From assembly GCF_026802175.1 (NCBI RefSeq), contig NZ_CP113797.1:2705026-2769025 (forward strand): DNA of 64,000 nt, read 5' to 3'. Positions 17,493 through 26,790 of the stretch are shown here, in pieces. Positions within the stretch are counted from its first letter, which is position 1; every line of letters begins with the position of its first letter. The translations under genes and the position numbers were made by a program. The notes under the pieces were generated by a model that made no database searches, was not told the DNA's origin, and worked only from the letters and a program-made list of their open reading frames with translations. Origin of the DNA: Thermocoleostomius sinensis A174. Its GTDB lineage: Bacteria; Cyanobacteriota; Cyanobacteriia; Elainellales; Elainellaceae.

Positions 17493-18254
17493 ATGGAACG
17501 ACGTTTGAAACAGGCGGCAAACGGTCTCACCTCGTTGCTGTTGGCCTTGTCAGCATTGTCACTATCACCCATGGCGCCAATAGAACCAGCCCAAGCGAAC
17601 CCGGTAGAAGCTCAACAGGTGACGGCTTGGCGTTCTGGTTTGCATCGATCGTACTGCAACAGTAATTGGACAGAAGCGATTAGCCTCGCTGGGGCAATGA
17701 TGGGTAGTTCTGAAGTGACATCCAATGAGCGCTTGTGGCTATTTGTAGTGCGTCAAGATATGTTCAACTTTCAGCGAGGTGTTGCAGAATTTTCGGGATG
17801 TCAAGGCGGACGAGTGCTAGCGGGAATCACTGCCGATGCAACTCAAGCATTACAAGCATTAGTTGAATTTTCAGATTCTTCAGCGACAAGTTCTTCAGTC
17901 AATTGGGCAAGAGGGTTGACGGCTATCAGAGCCGATCGTCGCCAATCGACACCCTTGGCTAACGCCTCAACGACACCATCCTCTGTCAATCCAACCAGGA
18001 TTGATCGGTCGGCTCAAACTCCGACAACTACTGATTGTCCAGCGAATTCTGAGGGAGACAGGCGTGTAGCAGACGGCTCAACGAGCAATCAATGGAATTA
18101 TGAAATCTGGCGAAATACGAGTTCTCAGTTCTATGTGAGATATTGGCGGCAACATCAAACCTGTGCCCAGGCTAGAATCACTTCCGAACGTTACTCTACA
18201 CAAAACGAGGCATGGCAAGCATTTAGACAGGCAATTCGGTTTGAAAATAACTAA
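17493..18254 (+). CDS. secreted protein of unknown function
   Basis: A 253-residue protein with a signal peptide (hydrophobic residues about 12-30, likely cleavage after AQA). The mature part contains four to six Cys, including YCNSN and GCQGG, and a Ser/Thr/Pro-rich linker near 145-185. The final 70 residues are rich in Trp and Tyr (WNYEIWRNTS, YVRYWRQHQTC). I do not recognise a family. It is followed by a strong terminator. Confidence 0.7.
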   Translation: MERRLKQAANGLTSLLLALSALSLSPMAPIEPAQANPVEAQQVTAWRSGLHRSYCNSNWTEAISLAGAMMGSSEVTSNERLWLFVVRQDMFNFQRGVAEFSGCQGGRVLAGITADATQALQALVEFSDSSATSSSVNWARGLTAIRADRRQSTPLANASTTPSSVNPTRIDRSAQTPTTTDCPANSEGDRRVADGSTSNQWNYEIWRNTSSQFYVRYWRQHQTCAQARITSERYSTQNEAWQAFRQAIRFENN

Positions 18255-18255
18255 A

Positions 18256-18287
18256 AAGGGCGCTTCACCAACGCCCTTCTTTTAAGA
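18256..18287. terminator. bidirectional-type terminator
   Basis: AAGGGCG and CGCCCTT form a stem around a short loop, followed by CTTTT on the plus strand and preceded by TAAAAA, which reads as a T-run on the minus strand. It separates two convergent genes. Confidence 0.75.
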
Positions 18288-18305
18288 ATAGGCTGGATCG
18301 ATCAT

Positions 18306-19721
18306 CTATGACTCGCCGCCAACTTCGATCGTTTCTTGCACCTCTAGCTGCCCATTGTCGTTAATCGTCCAGATATCGTAGGCTCCAACTACATCGCCTT
18401 GATCGTTAAAGTCAACGTTGCCGCTAGCTCCTTGATAGTTGATGTCTCGGCCTTCCCGCACCAACGCCAAGGCTTGGCACACATCCGTGACTTCTTCGCC
18501 AGGGGCATTGGCCACCTCGCGAATTTGATCCTTCAACGCAGATCCTGTATTTGCTTTGGCCGCTTCTGCGGCTAAAACCATTACGGCTGCTGCATCCCAA
18601 GAGTTCGGATCATACACATTCGGCTCGCGGTTGAATTTAGCATTGTAGGCGGACTTAAACGCCTCCAGTCCTGGACCAGTGGCACTTGGAGCCGTTCCTA
18701 ACACTCCAGACACAATGTAGTTACCGTCCGCATCGCGTCCCACAAGCTCAGCCAGTTCATTAGTTTTCATCCCGTCGGTCAGCAGGATTTTGGTTTCTCC
18801 GTCTAGTAATCCTTGCTCGAAAGCGGATTTGAGAATGAGACTGCCAGTTTCAGGATACGCTACCAGCAAAACCCCGTCAGGATTGCCGCTAAAGGCTGCA
18901 CTTAGCTCCGAGTCAAACGTTGTAGCATTTTCTGCATACAGGGTGGGGTTCGACTCATTCACCACGGTTCCTCCCTGGGCCTTAAATGCGTCCGTAAAGG
19001 CCTGCACTAATCCGTTCCCGTAATCATTGTTGATGGCAAACACGGCCACGTTCTGTAACCCTTGATCGCGCGCGAGTTGGGCCAACGCATCGCCTTGGAA
19101 ACTGTCGGGAGGAGCCGTTCGGAACCAATAGCCATTGAACTCTCCCTTTTCTGCCCGAGCGGTAAACTCAGGACTGGTGCTAGACGGAGAAATTTGCACC
19201 ACCTCATTACGAACGGCAATATCAACTGCTGCGCTAGAAACTGCACTACCTGCGGCTCCAACAACGCCTGCCACCTGATCTACTTCTGCGAGCTTGGTCA
19301 TGCCAGAGGCCCCAGCCGCCGGATCGGTTTGATCGTCTTCGGAGATTAAGGTAACTTCGCTACCCAGCACCCCATCACACGCATTGACGCTTTCAACTAG
19401 TAGACTAACGCTGTCTTGCATCGTGGTGCCGTACTGAGCTAGATCGCCCGTAATGGGAAGCAACGTACCCAATTTCAGCGCTCCAGCCGCGGCTCCATCG
19501 CTGCTAGCTGTTGTCGTCGAAGTTGCATCAGAATTGGCAGGAGATTCAGTCGTGGTCTGTGTACCGCCACAAGCCGTTGTCAGCATCAATAGGGCGATCG
19601 CTCCTCCGGTTAGTTGCAATCGTCGGATTTTGCTCGTCGGTTGAGGGATTGACTGAGAAGCTTGGGGCTGAGAAGTTTGGCGGAATCGATCGAAATCGAA
19701 TAGGTGTTTAAAGCAGTTCAT
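18306..19721 (-). CDS. branched-chain amino-acid-type ABC transporter substrate-binding lipoprotein
   Basis: A 471-residue periplasmic binding protein of the LivK/NatB type. After a basic leader, the lipobox LTTACG (about residues 48-53) marks the lipid-modified Cys, followed by a Thr/Ser-rich tether. LKLGTLLPITGDLAQYG and the SDDQTDP-like region are typical of the Leu/Ile/Val receptor family, as is the SPSSTSPEFT ligand loop. In cyanobacteria such proteins bind neutral amino acids or urea; the ligand cannot be told from sequence. No permease or ATPase genes adjoin it. The leader is unusually long, and a start nearer the hydrophobic segment is possible. Confidence 0.85.
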   Translation of the reverse strand: MNCFKHLFDFDRFRQTSQPQASQSIPQPTSKIRRLQLTGGAIALLMLTTACGGTQTTTESPANSDATSTTTASSDGAAAGALKLGTLLPITGDLAQYGTTMQDSVSLLVESVNACDGVLGSEVTLISEDDQTDPAAGASGMTKLAEVDQVAGVVGAAGSAVSSAAVDIAVRNEVVQISPSSTSPEFTARAEKGEFNGYWFRTAPPDSFQGDALAQLARDQGLQNVAVFAINNDYGNGLVQAFTDAFKAQGGTVVNESNPTLYAENATTFDSELSAAFSGNPDGVLLVAYPETGSLILKSAFEQGLLDGETKILLTDGMKTNELAELVGRDADGNYIVSGVLGTAPSATGPGLEAFKSAYNAKFNREPNVYDPNSWDAAAVMVLAAEAAKANTGSALKDQIREVANAPGEEVTDVCQALALVREGRDINYQGASGNVDFNDQGDVVGAYDIWTINDNGQLEVQETIEVGGES

Positions 19722-20583
19722 ACGGCAACCTAACTCAAAAAAATAAGCGTGTTACTGAAGTTGAAATTAAAACAAAGATTAGGCCTATAATCGCGCCAAC
19801 TGTTGTGGAGAAGCAACAGGGTTGTTAAGGTTACATCAACTGAAATAACAGATCGCTGTGAAGACGTGACAAAATGACCTTTCACAGAACTGTGATCTGG
19901 TGTCTGTGTTGACTGGCTTGAGCCAAATCGTAGATTGGCAATTCAGCATAGCAACAATTCAATTATTTTGACGCTGCTCTGTATCGTTCAACTGCGGATG
20001 TTGCCCCTTCTGATAAAAAACTTTGAAGTTTCGCGGCTCGGATGGCTAGTTTTTGCTGATTGATGGGAAATGTCCGATCGCAAATGTACCTTGGGTATAA
20101 GGAACTATCGCTCGATCGAGCCAGTCAAGATTACCTACGACCAATTTGGTAGTTTTGTCGATGCGCAGCTAGATGTGTTTCATCGAACAAATCTAAACGG
20201 TTGCCTAACGCATTAATTTATGTAAATCTAGTCTGCTAGTCGCAGCGATTTATTCCACTGGCTGTTTAAGTGGGTTCAATCAGTAGTTTCAGTCAATTAC
20301 CGCGAACCCTTCTGCTTCTCAGCTTGTCCTCATAAACCCACAACTTGAGTTGAAAGTGATAGCCTTTAGGCGAGCGATCTAAGTTGCAGTTTAAGTTAAG
20401 GTGAGTGGGCCAATATTCGACTGTTCAACGGTGGAGATCTATCCCACGAAAATGGTCTGCGATCGAATGAAGTGTTTGTTGATGGTTGGATTGAGTAATT
20501 GGGTTCAGTAGTTTTTCCGTCTGAGCAGATGACTCATTGCAAATGGCGTTAAGTGCGGATGATTTAGTTTCGTAGGAGTTTTT
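19722..20583. other. long intergenic region
   Basis: 862 bases between two divergent genes. No coding frame, tRNA or convincing terminator is seen. It must hold both promoters. The AAGTTTGAAG- and GTGGGTTCAAT-type stretches show no clear operator dyad, and no NtcA GTA-N8-TAC site was found by eye. Confidence 0.45.
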
Positions 20584-21384
20584 ATGAAATCATTGATTCG
20601 CTGGAGTGCAACCCTTGCTCTCATTGGAAGTGTTCTGTTTGGTTCTCTCTTTGTTGGAGGCAGCAGAGTACTAGCTTTATCCGATGAAGAAGTGAAAGCC
20701 CGGTTGGAAACAGTTCCAGTTTTCACCCTAGTGGATGGTGAAGGTTCACTGGTTGTTGCAACTTTTTCAGAAGAAGAGAACGCACCGCCTGTTGCCACCG
20801 TATTTATTAGCCATACCAATGCTGAAAACTTTTTGCGCAACATGTCCAATACCGACCCACAGGCTGTAGAAGGTGTACGAATTGTGCCAATTTCGCTGGC
20901 ACGGGTGTATGAAATTGCCCTGGATGGACAAAACGAAGAAAACCCGCTGCGAGTTGCGTTTATTCCTCAACGGCAAGAGGTGGAAGCGGCAGTTGCTATC
21001 TTAGAAGAGAGTGGTCAATCCGCTGAGAATTTTCAAGGTGTGCCGCTGTTTATTGCCAAATCGGGTGAGGGGGAAGAAGAAGCCCTGTTGACTGTGCGTC
21101 GAGGGGAAGAGGAAGTTATTCCTATGTACTTCAGCGAAGACGAACTGCAAGCAGCCTTGGCTGGACTGCGTGAAAGTCAACCGGAATTAGCAGAATCGGT
21201 TCGGATTGAAGTAGTGCCGCTCGATCGACTGATTGAGAACTTGCGCACGAGTGATAATCAGGAATTGAACCAGATTTACTTGGTGCCCCCTCAAGAAAGC
21301 ATTGAATATATTCGATCGCTACAACAACAGGGTGGGCAACAACCAGCCCCACAGCAAGCCCCGGAACCAGCCCCACAGCAGTAG
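20584..21384 (+). CDS. Tic22-like protein
   Basis: A 266-residue protein of the Tic22 family. Residues 1-32 are a signal peptide ending at VLA. The core (VPVFTLVDGEGSLVVATF, VATVFISHTNAENFL, VRIVPISLARVYEIA, IPMYFSEDELQAAL) has the two-fold repeated Tic22 structure. Cyanobacterial Tic22 is a periplasmic/thylakoid-lumen chaperone-like protein needed for outer-membrane biogenesis. The last 25 residues are Gln/Pro/Ala repeats, probably disordered. A GGAG ribosome site lies 7 bases before the ATG. Confidence 0.85.
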   Translation: MKSLIRWSATLALIGSVLFGSLFVGGSRVLALSDEEVKARLETVPVFTLVDGEGSLVVATFSEEENAPPVATVFISHTNAENFLRNMSNTDPQAVEGVRIVPISLARVYEIALDGQNEENPLRVAFIPQRQEVEAAVAILEESGQSAENFQGVPLFIAKSGEGEEEALLTVRRGEEEVIPMYFSEDELQAALAGLRESQPELAESVRIEVVPLDRLIENLRTSDNQELNQIYLVPPQESIEYIRSLQQQGGQQPAPQQAPEPAPQQ

Positions 21385-21484
21385 GGAGGCTGTCAGCGAA
21401 TAGATCCAAGCGTTGAGTTGAGGGGCATGGTCGATCGTGCCCCTTATTGCTATGGTTTTGTGAGAATGGTTTGTAATTTCGGCT

Positions 21485-22396
21485 GTGTCCGGCTCACGGA
21501 ACTCTATGCACCGCACTTCTCAAGGAGATCTTTGGCACTGGCGACAAACTGCACACCAGCAGGCGATCGCAGCAAACATACCACCCGTGGAAGTTGATTG
21601 GCTCTTGCAACACCTAACTGGTCTAGATCGGCTGAGGTTGCGCTTACTGTCTCCAGGTGATCCAACGGTGATTGACTTAAAGTACTCTCTCTACGAGCTA
21701 GATCAGCGTTGGCATCAGCGATTAAACGCTCGGACCCCTGTGCAATATTTAGTGGGTGCAACACCGTGGCGACGGTTTATGTTAAAGGTTTCGCCCGCGG
21801 TTTTAATTCCTCGACCGGAAACAGAATCGATCATTGATTTGGCGATCGACGCGGTGCAAACCCACTCAGAACTGGGGTACGGACACTGGGCGGATTTGGG
21901 AACAGGCAGTGGAGCGATTGCCTTGGGGTTGGCGGATGCATTTGCTGAAGCCATGATTCATGCTGTGGATTACAGCCCAGACGCCCTCGCGATTGCCAGG
22001 TTTAATGCTCAGCAGTCAGGATTCAGCGATCGCATTCGGTTCTATCAGGGCCATTGGTTTGAACCGTTGACCCAACTTCAGGGTCACTTGCGCGGGATGG
22101 TATCCAATCCGCCTTATATTCCCAGTGATATGGTGGCCAAGCTTCAGCCCGAAGTTGCAGATCATGAGCCTGCCTTAGCCCTAGACGGTGGAGCCGATGG
22201 ATTAGATTGTATCCGTTACCTTGTTGCTGAAGCCCCAAATTATTTAGTGTCTGGGGGGGTATGGCTCATTGAGATGATGGTGGGGCAGGCAGAGAATGTG
22301 GTCAATCTGTTGCAGTCCCAAGGGTGTTATCGCGATGTGCACATCTATCCCGATCTGGCAGGGGTCGATCGATTTGCGTTGGCTTATCGGGTTTAA
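21485..22396 (+). CDS. prmC: release factor N5-glutamine methyltransferase
   Basis: A 303-residue SAM-dependent enzyme that methylates the GGQ glutamine of peptide release factors. The SAM-binding motif is DLGTGSGAIALGLA (about residue 140) and the catalytic NPPY motif is in VSNPPYIPSDM (about 215). The N-terminal helical domain with PVQYLVG and LIPRPETE is standard. The frame opens with GTG at 21485; the ATG at 21506 is equally possible. The downstream tsaC-like gene follows at 97 bases, a pairing (prmC-tsaC/sua5) common in bacteria. Confidence 0.92.
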   Translation: MSGSRNSMHRTSQGDLWHWRQTAHQQAIAANIPPVEVDWLLQHLTGLDRLRLRLLSPGDPTVIDLKYSLYELDQRWHQRLNARTPVQYLVGATPWRRFMLKVSPAVLIPRPETESIIDLAIDAVQTHSELGYGHWADLGTGSGAIALGLADAFAEAMIHAVDYSPDALAIARFNAQQSGFSDRIRFYQGHWFEPLTQLQGHLRGMVSNPPYIPSDMVAKLQPEVADHEPALALDGGADGLDCIRYLVAEAPNYLVSGGVWLIEMMVGQAENVVNLLQSQGCYRDVHIYPDLAGVDRFALAYRV

Positions 22397-22445
22397 ATGG
22401 CAAATGGCTATTTGAGACGGTTTCAAGCGGTGCGTTACTCTGTCA

Positions 22446-22488
22446 TGGTAATAGGTAATGGGTAATGGGTAATGGGTAATGGGTAATT
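22446..22488. repeat. tandem heptamer array immediately before tsaC
   Basis: Five to six head-to-tail copies of GGTAATG (first copies variant) end four bases before the tsaC start codon. The array replaces the place where a ribosome binding site would be. Similar units occur at 33412-33440. Confidence 0.85.
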
Positions 22489-22492
22489 AAGT

Positions 22493-23110
22493 ATGCCGGG
22501 GGTTTCCTTTTCTGAACTGGTTTCGGCGGCTCGATCGGGTGATCGGCTTGTTAGCTTTCCTACAGATACAGTTCCCGCTTTGGCAGTGCGGCCCGATCGA
22601 TCGGCGTTGATTTTTGAGGCTAAGCAGCGGAGCCACACTAAGCCGTTGATTCTCATGGCGGCGACGGCGGATGATTTATGGCCCTACGTGCAAGGCAGTG
22701 ATGCAGAGTTCAATCTTTGGCAACAGGTGGCGGCTACTTATTGGCCGGGAGCACTCACCTTGGTATTGCCCGCTAGCGATCGACTGCCGCCTGAGATGAA
22801 TCCTACTGATCCGACGACTATCGGCATCCGAGTTCCCAACCATGCGATCGCTCGACATATCTTGGCTCAAACTCGACCGTTGGCAACGACAAGCGTGAAT
22901 CGATCGGGTCAGCCACCCCTAGAAACCCTAACGGATATCAACGCTGAATTTCCAGAGGTACTGACTCTACGATCTGACGAGTTAGCAGAATTGGAGCGCA
23001 CCCTGATGTTGGAAACCCAGCCAAGTTCTCGCCTACCTTCTACCGTTGCTAAATGGACATCGACAGGATGGGAAATTCTACGACAGGGAACGGTCAGGTT
23101 AGAAGGATGA
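22493..23110 (+). CDS. tsaC: L-threonylcarbamoyladenylate synthase (TsaC/YrdC)
   Basis: A 205-residue YrdC-fold enzyme making threonylcarbamoyl-AMP for t6A37 tRNA modification. Landmarks are VSFPTDTVPALAVR, KQRSHTKPLILMAA (with the conserved Lys and Arg), WPGALTLVLPA, IGIRVPNHAIARHIL and ATTSVNRSGQPP. It is the short TsaC form without the C-terminal Sua5 domain. The start ATG follows directly after a heptamer array, so translation may not rely on a Shine-Dalgarno site. Confidence 0.9.
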   Translation: MPGVSFSELVSAARSGDRLVSFPTDTVPALAVRPDRSALIFEAKQRSHTKPLILMAATADDLWPYVQGSDAEFNLWQQVAATYWPGALTLVLPASDRLPPEMNPTDPTTIGIRVPNHAIARHILAQTRPLATTSVNRSGQPPLETLTDINAEFPEVLTLRSDELAELERTLMLETQPSSRLPSTVAKWTSTGWEILRQGTVRLEG

Positions 23111-23182
23111 GCTTGAGCCACGTAGGACGGCACTGCTTACCGGATTCAACAGGATTTTCGCTAGAACGTTGGACAATGGGTA

Positions 23183-24439
23183 TTAGCGCATCACCAGTGG
23201 TGAATCGAGCGTCAAATCTAGATCCACCGCCGGATTAATCGAAATTAGGGTGATTCGATCGCGTCCCAGAAATAGTCCTGCCAACCCTCCAAGGGCTGCT
23301 CCCCCTAGCACTTCTTCGGTGGCAATGGCGCGATCGCCTGTTACTGCGGCTACGCCAGCGGCCGCCCCTGCTCCAAGAGCCGCCCCTGCCAAAATTTCAC
23401 CGACGTTAGCGCCTCGAGTAATTCTGCGAGTGGTGGTGACAGTTCCCGATGTCGCGCTCATCGGCATTCGAGTTCTGTCGGTGAGCACCAACTCTTTGGC
23501 ATAGAAGCGAGCACCCGTCCCACCATCTACGGTGCGTAACTCGCCTACAATTTGGCTACCAGCAGGAATTAGCAAGCGATCGCCTTGACCCCGGATGTTA
23601 CGTGCCACCGTTAGTGTCACTGGTACAGGTTCTGGTTCTTCTGTTGAAATAAAGATTCTCTCTGCCTCATCATAGCGAACCGTAATTACAGTTCCTGCGG
23701 GAAGCTCCGCCATGTTGGTTGGCGGTGTCGGTGTAGAGGCTTGATTGCCAACAATATAAGGCGAATTAATGGCCGCCACATTGCCAGAACTAACCAAGGC
23801 TTGATAGATAAAGGCTGCAACTTCAGCACGGGTGGCCGATCGATTGGGGTTCAAAAAGCGAACATCTGGATAGTTCACGACAATTTGGCGATCGGTAGCC
23901 GCCGCGACGCTGGGGCGGGCCCAGTCGGGAATTGCGCTAGCATCGGCATAGGCTTGCAAAGTACCATTCACGGAACCAGCCGTCGAATACCCCAATCCGT
24001 TGGCTAGCGATACTAATACCTGTGCCCGAGGGATGTTCTCATCGGGACGGAATACATTATTAGGATATCCTGATAAAAAGCCCATTGTGTAAGCTTCTCG
24101 AATGGCATCAGCCGCCCAATAATTAGCCGGAACATCGACAAACCGTGTCGAGCCTCGAACGGCAGACCGGCGAAAGGCTTGGCGTACCATGGCTGCAAAC
24201 TGGGCCCGCGTCACTGAATCATTAGGACGAAACGATCCATCGGGAAATCCGCTAATGACACCGCGATTGGCTAACTCTTGAATGAATTCTCTTGCCCAAT
24301 AATCTGAAGAGATATCTGAAAAGGTGCTTTGTGCCTGCGCTGGAGCCTGAACTACTATCAAGGGAGCCGCTGCCCCTGCCATTAACGTCAGCGCAGTAAA
24401 CAAGGCAGTGCCAGACTGCCAGGAACGGAAACTAGACAT
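23183..24439 (-). CDS. S-layer homology domain protein
   Basis: A 418-residue envelope protein. A signal peptide (cleavage near AQAQ) precedes three SLH repeats: FSDISSDYWAREFI (about 39-85), FVDVPANYWAADAI (about 100-150) and YADASAIPDWARPSV (about 163-215). SLH domains in cyanobacteria bind peptidoglycan-linked polymer. The C-terminal half has an all-beta region (LPAGTVITVRYDEAERIFIS, LLIPAGSQIVGEL) and then glycine-zipper segments rich in GAALGAGAA that may insert in membrane. It is too short for an SLH-OprB porin. Its exact role is unknown. Confidence 0.82.
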   Translation of the reverse strand: MSSFRSWQSGTALFTALTLMAGAAAPLIVVQAPAQAQSTFSDISSDYWAREFIQELANRGVISGFPDGSFRPNDSVTRAQFAAMVRQAFRRSAVRGSTRFVDVPANYWAADAIREAYTMGFLSGYPNNVFRPDENIPRAQVLVSLANGLGYSTAGSVNGTLQAYADASAIPDWARPSVAAATDRQIVVNYPDVRFLNPNRSATRAEVAAFIYQALVSSGNVAAINSPYIVGNQASTPTPPTNMAELPAGTVITVRYDEAERIFISTEEPEPVPVTLTVARNIRGQGDRLLIPAGSQIVGELRTVDGGTGARFYAKELVLTDRTRMPMSATSGTVTTTRRITRGANVGEILAGAALGAGAAAGVAAVTGDRAIATEEVLGGAALGGLAGLFLGRDRITLISINPAVDLDLTLDSPLVMR

Positions 24440-24689
24440 AATCGTCCTCTTTAGATGCTATGAAATGGCTTGCTGTGGAACTTAATATTCCCTATATCGC
24501 TCAGGATGGAAACGTCCTGTAGACGACTGAGTTTCATCCAAGGGTTAATCTATGCACCGCAATTAGAGGGAATATTGCAAAGTTCTAACGCGCTAGCTTA
24601 CTTGACTATTGAGTCATTCTCTGAGTTCCCGATTCATGCCCCGCAATTCTCATCTTTCCTCATCGTCGTATCAAAATCTGTAACCCTGT

Positions 24690-24788
24690 CAGTGCCAGGA
24701 GACGTTTCATCCTACTCTAAGGTAGACAGCTCCTCATGCACCTCATGTATGGGAAGAAGCAGCCGCCCCGATTGGCTGCTTTTTTATT
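24690..24788 (+). ncRNA. candidate small RNA ending in a strong terminator
   Basis: A perfect stem AAGCAGCC/GGCTGCTT (24757-24781) followed by TTTTTTA is a textbook plus-strand terminator, but no plus-strand coding gene precedes it; the nearest open frame has no ribosome site or recognisable domain. It lies 318 bases upstream of, and divergent from, the SLH gene. A short transcript ending here is the simplest explanation. The 5' end is unknown and the start given is arbitrary. The motif CTCCTCA occurs just before the stem but the full Yfr1 signature is absent. Confidence 0.35.
24757..24788 (+). terminator. Rho-independent terminator without an upstream gene
   Basis: An 8-bp perfect GC-rich stem with a 9-base loop and a T6 tract. 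On the minus strand there is no T-run, so it serves plus-strand transcription. Confidence 0.8.
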
Positions 24789-24876
24789 GGAATTGCTCCT
24801 TAGCAAGTGGCTGACGTTGGGTCGATCGCCTTTCACTGATTGGGTTTCGAGAACAAGTTTCGAGAACAAAATTAAG

Positions 24877-25305
24877 TTATAGATTTAGGTTCGGGTGGAT
24901 GGTGGCTGCCCAGCCCGTTGCCAACCCCAGTAACGAAAATGTGCTCAAAATTAGCAACGCCTGCACTCGAGTAAATCCAGCATTTTGTAGATCAAGGCGC
25001 GCCAGAATTTCAGCGGCAATCAGGACAAAAAAGTAACCAAAGATCCGGAACCATACCAACACGATCGTCACGCCCAAGGACGCCACAATAATCAGCGTGA
25101 AGTAGCCAATATCGGACTTCAACCAAGCTTTGATCAAGGCTTTCAGTCCATCAAACAGGGTGGTGAGCAGTAAGGCTTGCAACAACGTGAAGGCTAAGAC
25201 CAACGACCAAGCCAGCCAAGTGGCAGTTGATTGAATCAAAAACCAACTGAAGCTGGTATAGGCTGCAAACAGAATTGCCAGAGAAAGCCAGGGTAACCGT
25301 TTCAC
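24877..25305 (-). CDS. four-segment membrane protein of unknown function
   Basis: A 142-residue protein with about four hydrophobic segments (residues 5-25, 29-50, 66-90 and 112-135). LLLTTLFDGLKALIKAWLKSDIGYFTLI is a likely amphipathic loop. I do not recognise the family beyond its cyanobacterial style. Its start is 45 bases from the stop of the LpxB-related gene on the same strand, so the two are probably cotranscribed. Confidence 0.75.
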   Translation of the reverse strand: MKRLPWLSLAILFAAYTSFSWFLIQSTATWLAWSLVLAFTLLQALLLTTLFDGLKALIKAWLKSDIGYFTLIIVASLGVTIVLVWFRIFGYFFVLIAAEILARLDLQNAGFTRVQALLILSTFSLLGLATGWAATIHPNLNL

Positions 25306-25350
25306 AGAAGAGAGTGATAGAACTGAAAGCGAAAGGGAATACCCTAGAGT

Positions 25351-26670
25351 TTACCGGTAAGCCTGGCTTTGTACCAATTGAGCCAACCGTTGAGCGGCTC
25401 CTGCTTGCCCTCGGGTTTGCCGCAGCCGTTTCCGTATTTCTGCAAGTTCGTCTGGATGAGACAACCACTCTAGCGCTAGCGCTGCCACTAGTTGTGGCTG
25501 AAGTTCTCCAATCAGTTCTGGAACGATCGCCTCTCCTGCCCAAATGTTTGGCCAAGCCAACAAGCGAGGTTTCCGCAAAAACCACCAATTAATCAATTTG
25601 GCGAACCCACTCCCCACTCCTGGCAAGTTAGCCAACAATCCTGGAATACCGTCCCAAGCCCGCATCGCGTCTAGTTGTTGAGTCGGAATCAGGACAATCA
25701 TCGGCACAGCCAAGGCTCCTAACTCTGCTGTGTTTGCACCTACCGTAGTCAGGCACAGAGCACAACGGGACAATAGATCATACGCAGGAAACTTTAACCA
25801 TAAATCAACCCGCAATCCGTCTGTGGTTTTTAGATAAACGCGATCTCCTTCCCGATCGATCGTAGCTGTGACATTGCCAAATTTTGAGGCGATCGGATTT
25901 TGGGTAGCGTCGGCAAATTTGGCCAGGGTAGCTAAATCCAGGGTAGGAGCTACGGGAATCACAAAGCGCGTATTGGGGCGCCTGTGATAAATCTGTTGCA
26001 GAATCGCCAGCCCAAATGGAACACCTTGAGCTAGTTTGGCTGGTTTGGAACCAGGGAGGAGAGCGATGAGGGAGTCGGAAGGATGAGGGATGAGGGATAA
26101 GGGATGAAGGGGTACCGGGGTGTTTTCTTCCCCATCTCCTCTATCTTCCTTAGCTCCCCAACCCCCATCTTCCCAACCCCCAATCTCCACATCTGCCATC
26201 AAATCGCCCACCACGCTTAGCTTATGGGCGTACTGCTGGGGAACGCGATCGATTAACTCTGGTTTCATGACGCCAAACCGATCGACCCAACGATGCCAAC
26301 GGGTCTCCCATTCGCCATAAACCACAATGCGATAGCCGAGCCGCTTGCCGATGATCACTGGATAAATTTGATCGCCGCCCAGAAACACCACTACCCCTCG
26401 ATCGCGCCAGTCCCAGCTATCTGCCGTTTTGCCCCACAACAGAAATGGGAAAAAATGCCGAGCCGCTTGAATGCGATCGATCTCTGGATAGGATTGGGCA
26501 ATTTCCACCTCGCGCCCGCTAGCATTGGGACAGGGAGACAGGATGAGGGAGATGCGGACACAACGGCGATCGTTTCCCATTTGCTGACGGATGGCTCTCA
26601 CGACGGGGCGCACCCAAGTGGTAATTTCACCCGGACCGTTGGAAAGCAGGAGAATATCAATGGGATTCAT
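25351..26670 (-). CDS. lipid-A-disaccharide synthase-related glycosyltransferase-like protein
   Basis: A protein of about 439 residues from ATG 26670; homologues start with MxxIDILLLSNGPGEITTWVRPV, so the 34 upstream codons of the open frame are excluded. It has the GT-B fold of LpxB but belongs to a separate cyanobacterial family annotated as LpxB-related. Motifs are LLSNGPGE, VFLGGDQIYPVIIGKRLGYRIVVYGEWE, ALLPGSKPAKL and LTTVGANTAELGALAVPMIVLIPTQ. Its acceptor is not known. About 30 residues (near 170-205) are encoded by degenerate short repeats and look like a recent in-frame insertion between VVGDLMADV and SLIALLPGSK. Confidence 0.82.
   Translation of the reverse strand: MNPIDILLLSNGPGEITTWVRPVVRAIRQQMGNDRRCVRISLILSPCPNASGREVEIAQSYPEIDRIQAARHFFPFLLWGKTADSWDWRDRGVVVFLGGDQIYPVIIGKRLGYRIVVYGEWETRWHRWVDRFGVMKPELIDRVPQQYAHKLSVVGDLMADVEIGGWEDGGWGAKEDRGDGEENTPVPLHPLSLIPHPSDSLIALLPGSKPAKLAQGVPFGLAILQQIYHRRPNTRFVIPVAPTLDLATLAKFADATQNPIASKFGNVTATIDREGDRVYLKTTDGLRVDLWLKFPAYDLLSRCALCLTTVGANTAELGALAVPMIVLIPTQQLDAMRAWDGIPGLLANLPGVGSGFAKLINWWFLRKPRLLAWPNIWAGEAIVPELIGELQPQLVAALALEWLSHPDELAEIRKRLRQTRGQAGAAQRLAQLVQSQAYR
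26064..26185. repeat. degenerate short repeats inside the LpxB-related gene
   Basis: GATGAGGGAT/GGATGAGGGA units on one side and CCCCAACCCCCATCTTCC-like units on the other. They are read in frame as a Gly/Trp/Asp/Pro-rich insert. Confidence 0.65.
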
Positions 26671-26790
26671 AGTCAGAAGCCGCGATAGATAGAAAAGCTG
26701 AACGATGAAGGGGCCGGAATGGAACCAAATTCCACTGAAGGACCTCACCAAGGCTAGAGACACTGAAGGCAAACGTTGGGAGCAGCGAAC

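Noticed and set aside
24470-24814. 114-codon plus-strand frame ending beyond the terminator
   Set aside because: It reads through a strong terminator, has Ser/Cys-rich random composition and no ribosome site.
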